DNA of 11,157 nucleotides from Deltaproteobacteria bacterium (GTDB lineage Bacteria > Desulfobacterota > Desulfobacteria > Desulfobacterales > Desulfobacteraceae). Shown here in pieces: positions 6,145 through 11,157 of the stretch; the first letter of the stretch is position 1, and the number at the start of each line of letters is the position of its first letter. The stretch spans positions 1 to 11,157 of the forward strand of contig QMMT01000029.1 in the NCBI GenBank assembly GCA_003647385.1. Reading direction: 5' to 3'. The translations under genes were made by a program, and so were the position numbers. The notes below the pieces were generated by a model. That model was not told the DNA's origin and ran no database searches. It saw nothing but the letters and a program-made list of their open reading frames with translations.

Positions 6145-7446
6145 ATGCAAAACAGTGGGTTTAAAGAAAAGGCAGATTTTTCACAATTAAACAAATTGAT
6201 AATTCTGTCTAGAGTTGTTTTTGCCATCATTTTGATTGTGTTCAGCCTTATCTTCTCTTCCGGTGAAAATTTATCTTTTTTTTCACAGCCTTTTTTAGCC
6301 TTATATAATATCGCTGCGTGTATTCTGATTATTTCAATTGTTTATTTAATCTGGTTGAATAAATTTAAAAGAAAAGCAGTTCTGGCATATTTTCAGACGA
6401 TTGTTGACACCTTTATCGTTACCGCCATTATTTTTGTTACCGGCAGCTATGACAGTATTTTCACTTTTCTTTATCTGGTTGTGATTATTTATACATCCAT
6501 GCTGCTGCTTCAAAAGGGCAGTTTAATCATTGCCACAATTTCCTGTGTTCAATACGGTATTTTGATTGAGCTTGAATACTATAAACTTATCACGCCTTTT
6601 ATAGGAAAGTTTTATCTTTCAGGCACAATTGATGAAAGCCATATCTTTTACAGAATCATCATCGTTATGGTAGCTTGCTTTGCTGTAGCGATTCTCAGCG
6701 GTATTCTGGCGCTTCAATTAAAAGGTGCCGAGCAGGATTTAAAAATAACAAAAGAGCACCTTAAACGTGTAGAAAAAATGGCTGCCATGGATGAAATGAT
6801 CTCGGGCATAGCCCATGAGATTAAAAATCCGCTGGCTTCTTTATCCGGGTCTATTCAACTTCTTCAGGAAGATACAAAACCCGGCTCCTATGAAGACAAG
6901 CTAATGCAAATTATCTTACGGGAAACAAATCGACTTAAAAATATTGTAAATGATATCAGGCTGTTTGCAAAACCTCATACGGATAATGCAGTTGAATTAA
7001 AATTAACAAAAACCATCAAAGAAACAATTGAGCTTTTTTTAAATGACCCTAAATGGGGGGATAAAATCAATCTGACTACAACAATGAATAAAGATATTTA
7101 TGTACTGATTGATCCTTCACATTTCATTCAAATTCTATGGAATCTATTAAAAAATGCTGCTCAATCCATCAAAGATCAGGGAACGATCAAAATTCAACTC
7201 AAAGAAACAAGAAATAACCGCGTTTATCTAACCGTTGAAGACAATGGGATTGGAATTAATCAAAAAGATTTCAGTCACATTTTTGACCCTTTTTATACTA
7301 CCAAACCCGATGGGACCGGCCTTGGTCTCTCCATTATTCACAGATTGATTGATACCTATGACGGGATGATTGATTTTGAATCCATACCTGGTAAGGGTAC
7401 GATTTTCACCGTTCTTTTAAATAGCGCTCCATCAAAACGGAAATAA
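6145..7446 (+). CDS. pilS: PilS-type membrane sensor histidine kinase without a PAS domain
   Basis: From ATG 6145 this is 433 residues. Six probable membrane segments occupy about 17-190, followed at once by a short helical linker and the HisKA domain with GIAHEIKNPLASLSGSIQLL (phospho-acceptor His224). The HATPase region carries the N box WNLLKNAAQS (about 332-341), G1 DNGIGI (about 366-371), the F box FDPFYTTK (about 380-387) and G2 GTGLGLSI (about 390-397). The H-box sequence and six-helix sensor are PilS-like; PilS with the response regulator PilR senses membrane pilin and controls pilA with sigma-54. PilS proteins usually have a PAS domain between membrane and kinase; only about 30 residues separate them here. 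The gene begins 4 nt after pilC with no clear Shine-Dalgarno, implying coupling. An in-frame ATG at 6076 inside pilC was rejected because it adds only 23 residues read out of frame from pilC. No response regulator gene is adjacent. Confidence 0.85.
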   Translation: MQNSGFKEKADFSQLNKLIILSRVVFAIILIVFSLIFSSGENLSFFSQPFLALYNIAACILIISIVYLIWLNKFKRKAVLAYFQTIVDTFIVTAIIFVTGSYDSIFTFLYLVVIIYTSMLLLQKGSLIIATISCVQYGILIELEYYKLITPFIGKFYLSGTIDESHIFYRIIIVMVACFAVAILSGILALQLKGAEQDLKITKEHLKRVEKMAAMDEMISGIAHEIKNPLASLSGSIQLLQEDTKPGSYEDKLMQIILRETNRLKNIVNDIRLFAKPHTDNAVELKLTKTIKETIELFLNDPKWGDKINLTTTMNKDIYVLIDPSHFIQILWNLLKNAAQSIKDQGTIKIQLKETRNNRVYLTVEDNGIGINQKDFSHIFDPFYTTKPDGTGLGLSIIHRLIDTYDGMIDFESIPGKGTIFTVLLNSAPSKRK

Positions 7447-7453
7447 CAAAATC

Positions 7454-7483
7454 TTGACATTTTTATGTAAACTAGGATATTTA
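7454..7483 (+). promoter_or_regulatory. Candidate sigma-70 promoter for lysS
   Basis: A perfect TTGACA (7454-7459) is followed after 18 nt by TATTTA (7478-7483), a half-match to the -10 consensus. The expected start near 7490 leaves a leader of about 60 nt before lysS. The site lies 7 nt after the histidine kinase stop, which suggests the lysS-lol unit can be transcribed separately from pilC-pilS. Confidence 0.45.
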
Positions 7484-7489
7484 TTCATG

Positions 7490-7505
7490 TTTTATCAAGA
7501 TAAAA
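7490..7505. promoter_or_regulatory. Perfect AT-rich dyad at the presumed lysS transcription start
   Basis: TTTTATC, a 2-nt centre (AA), then GATAAAA form an uninterrupted inverted repeat just downstream of the candidate -10. It could be a regulator site. It is not a terminator: the stem is weak, the loop is too short and no T-run follows. Confidence 0.3.
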
Positions 7506-7551
7506 GTCAAACCATGTATAACATATAGTGGAAATATGAAGGTAACAACTT

Positions 7552-9030
7552 ATGGATAAAGAAAGTCAAGTAATACAGCTTCGAAAAGAAAAAATTAATG
7601 CATTAAAAGAAAAAGGGGTTAACCTGTATCCAAATGATTTCACCCCTTCAAGTTCGATAAAAGCCTTAAAAAAAATCATTGAAGAAACACCTGACATTCT
7701 GGGAGAAAAAGGGGAACAATTCAGTATGGCCGGCAGAATGATGGCCATTAATAAAATGGGGAAATCATCTTTTGTGCGGTTTAAGGACGGTTCTGATCAA
7801 CTTCAGGTCTATTTGCAGAAAAATAGATTGGGTGATGAGATCTATTTTCTGTTTAAAAAACTTGATATTGGAGATTTTATCGGTGTTAAGGGGCCATTAT
7901 TTCAAACAAGAACCGGAGAATGGACACTTTTAGCACAGGAATTCAGGCTGTTATCAAAGGCCGTCAGACCACTCCCTGAAAAATTTCATGGAATAAAAGA
8001 TCCTGAAAAAAGGTATCGACAGCGGTATCTTGATCTTATAATGAATGAGGATTCACGACAGATTTTCATTAAAAGAAGTAAAATTGTGAGTGCCATGAGA
8101 CGTTTTTTTGAAGAAAAAGGTTTCATGGAAGTTGAAACACCCATGATGCAGCCGCTGCCAGGGGGTGCTGAAGCAACACCGTTTAAAACCTGGCATAATG
8201 CACTTGGAATGGAACTCTTTTTAAGAATTGCGCCGGAATTATATTTAAAAAGACTGGTTGTGGGCGGGTTTGAAAAAGTATTTGAAATTAATCGAAATTT
8301 TAGAAATGAAGGGGTTTCAGCTCGACACAATCCCGAATTTACCATGGTTGAATTCTATCAGGCCTATGCTGACTATGAAAAACTGATGGATTTAACAGAA
8401 GAGATGTTTGAATCCATTGCAAAGCAGATTTCAGGTTCAACTAAGATTGAATATCAGGGAGATATCATTGATTTCAAAAGAGGTTGGCAACGGTTTTCCA
8501 TGATTGATTCTCTTACAAAAATAGGGGGAATTGATTCATCAATAATAAGTGATACTCAATTATTGCTTGATTTTGCTAAAAAAAATAATATTCAAATTAC
8601 TAAAAAAGACCGTCATGGCAAAATTTTAACCAAACTATTCGATATTTTGGTTGAACCCAAATTAATTCAGCCCACATTTATCACCGGATACCCTGTGGAA
8701 GTATCTCCTTTATCCAGAAAGAATGATGTCAATCCTGAACTGACAGACCGGTTTGAATTATTTATTGCCGGCAGAGAAATTGCCAATGGATTTTCTGAAA
8801 TCAATGACCCTGAAGATCAAAACAATCGATTTTTAATGCAGGTAAGACAAAGGGATGAAGGCAATTCGGAAGCCCATATCATGGATTCCGAGTATGTAGA
8901 GGCCCTCGAATACGGCATGCCGCCTACTGCGGGAGAGGGTATTGGTATTGACCGCCTTGTCATGTTGTTAACTGATTCTCCATCAATTCGGGAAGTCATT
9001 TTTTTTCCCCACATGAAAAATACTGTCTGA
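7552..9030 (+). CDS. lysS: Lysyl-tRNA synthetase, class II
   Basis: The enzyme attaches lysine to tRNA-Lys using ATP in the cytoplasm. The 492 residues match the usual bacterial class II length. The order is an N-terminal helix, an OB-fold anticodon-binding domain at about 57-135 (MAGRMMAINKMGKSSFVRFKD), and the class II catalytic core. Motif 1 lies around 177-205 (FMEVETPMMQP). Motif 2 is at about 244-268 (FEINRNFRNEGVSARHNPEF). Motif 3 is at about 461-486 (GEGIGIDRLVMLLTDS then REVIFFP). AAGG (7539-7542) sits 9 nt before the ATG. The LolC/E gene follows after 4 nt, so lysS is probably the first gene of the lipoprotein-transport unit, an order I recall from other Desulfobacterota. Confidence 0.97.
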   Translation: MDKESQVIQLRKEKINALKEKGVNLYPNDFTPSSSIKALKKIIEETPDILGEKGEQFSMAGRMMAINKMGKSSFVRFKDGSDQLQVYLQKNRLGDEIYFLFKKLDIGDFIGVKGPLFQTRTGEWTLLAQEFRLLSKAVRPLPEKFHGIKDPEKRYRQRYLDLIMNEDSRQIFIKRSKIVSAMRRFFEEKGFMEVETPMMQPLPGGAEATPFKTWHNALGMELFLRIAPELYLKRLVVGGFEKVFEINRNFRNEGVSARHNPEFTMVEFYQAYADYEKLMDLTEEMFESIAKQISGSTKIEYQGDIIDFKRGWQRFSMIDSLTKIGGIDSSIISDTQLLLDFAKKNNIQITKKDRHGKILTKLFDILVEPKLIQPTFITGYPVEVSPLSRKNDVNPELTDRFELFIAGREIANGFSEINDPEDQNNRFLMQVRQRDEGNSEAHIMDSEYVEALEYGMPPTAGEGIGIDRLVMLLTDSPSIREVIFFPHMKNTV

Positions 9031-9034
9031 TTAG

Positions 9035-10252
9035 ATGTCCTTTGAATTATTCATAGCCGGAAAATACCTTAAGGCAAGGAGAAAAGAAGGATTTATTTCC
9101 TTGATTACATTTCTCTCTGTGGCAGGTGTTACTGTCGGTGTTATGGCTCTTGTGGTTGTGATTGCCGTCATGAGCGGGGCTGAAACTGATTTTAGAAAAA
9201 AAATTCTTGGTGTTGAACCTCATATACTTGTTATGAATTACTCAGGAAAGTTTGACAAATATTCTCAGATCCTGACTGATCTTAAAAAAGTTGGACAAAT
9301 TAAAGATGCGTCACCCATTTTATTTGCTCAGGCTATGATTCGGTCAAGTCATTCTTTTTCCGGTGTCATGATTCGGGGGATTGATCCTGACAATGGATTC
9401 AGTCTTGTCAAAGGTTTCAGCCCGGAAAAATTAAAAGAAAGGTTGGATAGCACAAATAGCGATCTTCCTGGAATTATTTTAGGGCGCTCTCTGGCTAACT
9501 CTATTGGAGTAATAGAAGGAGACAAGGTGATTCTCATGTCACCGAATGGATTTATTTCTCCCATGGGGCATATCCCCTCAATGAAACAATTTACTGTAAC
9601 CGATACATTTAATTCAGGCATGTCTGAATGGGACAGTGCGCTTGCTTATATCCATTTGAGAGAAGCTCAAAAACTTTCCAATGTCAAAAATAAAATTGAT
9701 GCTATTGGCATCTGGATTGACAATGCGTTTAATGTTAAATCAGTTAAAGACAGCCTTAAAGACGTGTTAAACTATCCATTCTATTTAAGGGACTGGATGG
9801 AAATCAATAAAAGTCTCTTTTCCGCATTAAAACTTGAAAAAACGGCCATGTTTATCATTTTAACCCTGATCATACTAGTGGCTGCATTTAATATTGCCAG
9901 TGCCTTGATCATGATGGTGATGGAAAAAACCAAGGACATTGCCGTGCTGAAAGCAATGGGTGCTACCAATAAGATCATCAGGAGAATCTTTATGCTTAAA
10001 GGCATGATCATTGGTCTTCTAGGTACTTTTATCGGTACGATATCCGGCGTGGTCATTTGTTTTGTTTTAAAGCGATATGATTTTATCCAGTTGCCGGATG
10101 CGTATCCATTTTCTACTCTTCCTGTTCAACTTGAATATGTTGATGTTCTGGTCATAGCTGTAAGCGCTATTATTATTTGTTTTTTGTCAACGATTTATCC
10201 TTCCTATAAAGCGTCTAAAATGGATCCGGTTGAGGCGTTAAGATATGGATGA
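9035..10252 (+). CDS. lolC: LolC/LolE-family lipoprotein-releasing ABC transporter permease
   Basis: This 405-residue inner-membrane permease, with LolD, extracts mature lipoproteins from the inner membrane and hands them to the periplasmic chaperone LolA. The N-terminus FELFIAGKYLKARRKEGF and first membrane helix (about 20-46) are family hallmarks. A large periplasmic domain (about 47-268) follows, then three more helices at about 270-296, 320-345 and 369-390. The cytoplasmic coupling segment MEKTKDIAVLKAMGAT (about 296-311) and the C-terminal TIYPSYKASKMDPVEALRYG are typical. The stretch PMGHIPSMKQFTV (about 176-188) resembles the LolA-recruiting hook of E. coli LolC from memory. Only one permease gene is seen, so a homodimer (LolF-like) is likely. 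The ATG lies 4 nt after lysS with no clear Shine-Dalgarno, pointing to coupling. Confidence 0.93.
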   Translation: MSFELFIAGKYLKARRKEGFISLITFLSVAGVTVGVMALVVVIAVMSGAETDFRKKILGVEPHILVMNYSGKFDKYSQILTDLKKVGQIKDASPILFAQAMIRSSHSFSGVMIRGIDPDNGFSLVKGFSPEKLKERLDSTNSDLPGIILGRSLANSIGVIEGDKVILMSPNGFISPMGHIPSMKQFTVTDTFNSGMSEWDSALAYIHLREAQKLSNVKNKIDAIGIWIDNAFNVKSVKDSLKDVLNYPFYLRDWMEINKSLFSALKLEKTAMFIILTLIILVAAFNIASALIMMVMEKTKDIAVLKAMGATNKIIRRIFMLKGMIIGLLGTFIGTISGVVICFVLKRYDFIQLPDAYPFSTLPVQLEYVDVLVIAVSAIIICFLSTIYPSYKASKMDPVEALRYG

Positions 10253-10934
10253 TTCACAAATCCCTTTGATGTCTCTTAAATCAGTTTCAAGATGTTTTCA
10301 TTCAAAAGTATCAAAAATAGAAATTTTAAATGAAACTTCTTTTAATATTTTTAAGGGTGAAACCATTGCTATTGTGGGGTCGTCTGGTATTGGCAAATCC
10401 ACTTTATTGAATCTTATTGGTACTCTTGATAAACCGGATTCCGGACAAATTTTTTTTCAAAAAGATGATCTTTCCCTTTATAATGACGAAAAACTTGCTC
10501 GTTTCAGGAATTCCAAAATTGGTTTTGTATTTCAATTTCATTACCTGCTTCAGGGGTTTACAGCAATGGAAAATCTTATGATGCCTGGGTTAATCGCCAG
10601 TAAAAATAAAAAAAGTGTTGAAAAAAGTGCTATAAATATGCTTGAAAGAGTAGGGCTTTTGTTAAGAGTTTCTCATCGGGTTGAAGATCTCTCAGGAGGA
10701 GAACAGCAGCGTGTGGCTCTGGCAAGGGCTTTGGTCATGGAACCGGATATACTTCTGGCAGATGAGCCAACGGGAAATCTTGATCAAAAAAACAGCAAAA
10801 GTGTCCACGCATTAATTGATGAATTAAATAAAGAGCTCGGTATGACCGTTATTGTGGTTACGCACAACAATGAATTTGCACAGATGATGAAACGAAATGT
10901 TACAATAAAGGATGGGAAAATCATTCCTGTTTAA
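10245..10934 (+). CDS. lolD: LolD, ATPase of the lipoprotein-releasing ABC transporter
   Basis: This 229-residue cytoplasmic ATP-binding subunit powers the LolC/E permease. It shows Walker A GSSGIGKST (45-53), the Q-loop Gln97 in FVFQFHYLLQGFTAMEN, the signature LSGGEQQ (149-155), Walker B ILLADE (169-174, catalytic Glu174) and the H-loop His207 in VVTHNN. The FHYLLQGFTAMEN segment after the Q-loop and the overall length fit the LolD/MacB-like group. Its start overlaps the end of lolC by 8 bp, and GAGG (10232-10235) inside lolC lies 9 nt upstream, so the two subunits are translated together. All catalytic motifs are intact. Confidence 0.94.
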   Translation: MDDSQIPLMSLKSVSRCFHSKVSKIEILNETSFNIFKGETIAIVGSSGIGKSTLLNLIGTLDKPDSGQIFFQKDDLSLYNDEKLARFRNSKIGFVFQFHYLLQGFTAMENLMMPGLIASKNKKSVEKSAINMLERVGLLLRVSHRVEDLSGGEQQRVALARALVMEPDILLADEPTGNLDQKNSKSVHALIDELNKELGMTVIVVTHNNEFAQMMKRNVTIKDGKIIPV

Positions 10935-10961
10935 TTCGATTTGGAAGTTAGGAACAACAAT

Positions 10962-11157
10962 ATGATTAAATCTATTTTAAAAAATGTTTTTATTTTTACA
11001 CTTTTCTTATTTTCCTTTTTGTGCCAAAATTTATTAGCTGAGTCAAATGTTACAATTGCCATCTTTCCTTTCTCTATTTATGCAGATCAATCACAGGATC
11101 AGGACGTTCACAACCAGATTAAAAACAAAATTCCTTTAATGATATTAGAAAAAATAG
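10962..11157 (+). CDS. bamA: Exported protein, N-terminal part; probable BamA (outer-membrane protein assembly factor), 3' truncated
   Basis: An ORF starts at ATG 10962, preceded 8 nt upstream by AGGA (10950-10953), and stays open to the window end (65 codons). The product begins with a Sec signal peptide: the basic start MIKSILKN, a hydrophobic core of about 14 residues, and a probable signal peptidase I site after LLA (residue 26). There is no convincing lipobox, since the residue before the Cys is Leu. The mature start, SNVTIAIFPFSIYADQ, resembles the IAVLPFE-type extension I recall ahead of the POTRA repeats in Desulfobacterota BamA. The position after lolC-lolD is where bamA is expected there. 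The POTRA and barrel regions lie outside the window, so the name rests mainly on context. Another periplasmic or outer-membrane protein is possible. Confidence 0.6.
   Translation, partial: MIKSILKNVFIFTLFLFSFLCQNLLAESNVTIAIFPFSIYADQSQDQDVHNQIKNKIPLMILEKI

Noticed and set aside
11000..11045. Lipoprotein signal in the last, truncated gene because of a Cys near the end of the hydrophobic core
   Set aside because: The residues before the Cys (SFL) do not fit a lipobox, which needs Gly, Ala or Ser just before it, while LLA followed by ES is a good signal peptidase I site.
1..11157. tRNA/rRNA genes, CRISPR arrays, insertion sequences, prophage or integration sites
   Set aside because: No cloverleaf-like sequence, spaced direct repeats, transposase or integrase motifs, or terminal inverted repeats were found; genes are tightly packed housekeeping types.

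Overview
The window is a gene-dense, AT-rich piece of bacterial chromosome, about 37-38% GC by eye. It looks like a Desulfobacterota genome, probably Desulfobacteraceae-like. The grounds are the gene order lysS - lolC/E - lolD - (bamA), a PilC followed directly by a PilS-type kinase, and a long DHH-CBS-tRNA nucleotidyltransferase fusion of the kind known from deltaproteobacteria and Aquifex. The taxon is an inference from protein similarity and gene order; no rRNA is present. Nothing suggests a phage, plasmid, transposon, CRISPR array or tRNA gene. It reads as ordinary core chromosome with a few notable architectures.

Layout. (1) 1-1054, + strand: the 3' end of argJ (arginine biosynthesis), then a RsuA/RluF-family 23S/16S rRNA pseudouridine synthase 5 nt downstream. 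(2) 1043-4792, - strand: a two-gene unit transcribed leftward, an 891-residue DHH/CBS/A-adding-type tRNA nucleotidyltransferase followed by trpS. Both act on tRNA. The trpS stop overlaps the convergent pseudouridine synthase gene by 12 bp. (3) 4793-4928: a divergent intergenic region with a plausible leftward promoter and two CAATTGAT repeats 40 bp apart. (4) 4929-7446, + strand: pilC (type IV pilus inner-membrane platform) and a pilS-type membrane histidine kinase 4 nt downstream, with no pilR, pilB or pilT in the window. (5) 7447-7551: a short gap with a TTGACA-type promoter candidate and a perfect AT-rich dyad. (6) 7552-11157, + strand: lysS, a LolC/LolE permease, lolD (overlapping lolC by 8 bp) and the start of an exported protein that is most likely BamA. 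This last group couples lysyl-tRNA synthesis to outer-membrane lipoprotein sorting and, probably, beta-barrel assembly.

Start sites were re-judged from ribosome binding sites. The fusion protein uses TTG with a strong AGGAG. trpS most likely starts at ATG 2053 rather than TTG 2059. The histidine kinase most likely starts at ATG 6145 rather than ATG 6076. No gene-free stretch exceeds 300 bases; the longest is 136 bp (4793-4928).

I found no wholly new system. The most thought-provoking items are the nuclease/sensor/A-adding fusion beside trpS, the short PilS without a PAS domain or a neighbouring regulator, and the hairpin and overlap at the convergent rluF-like/trpS junction.
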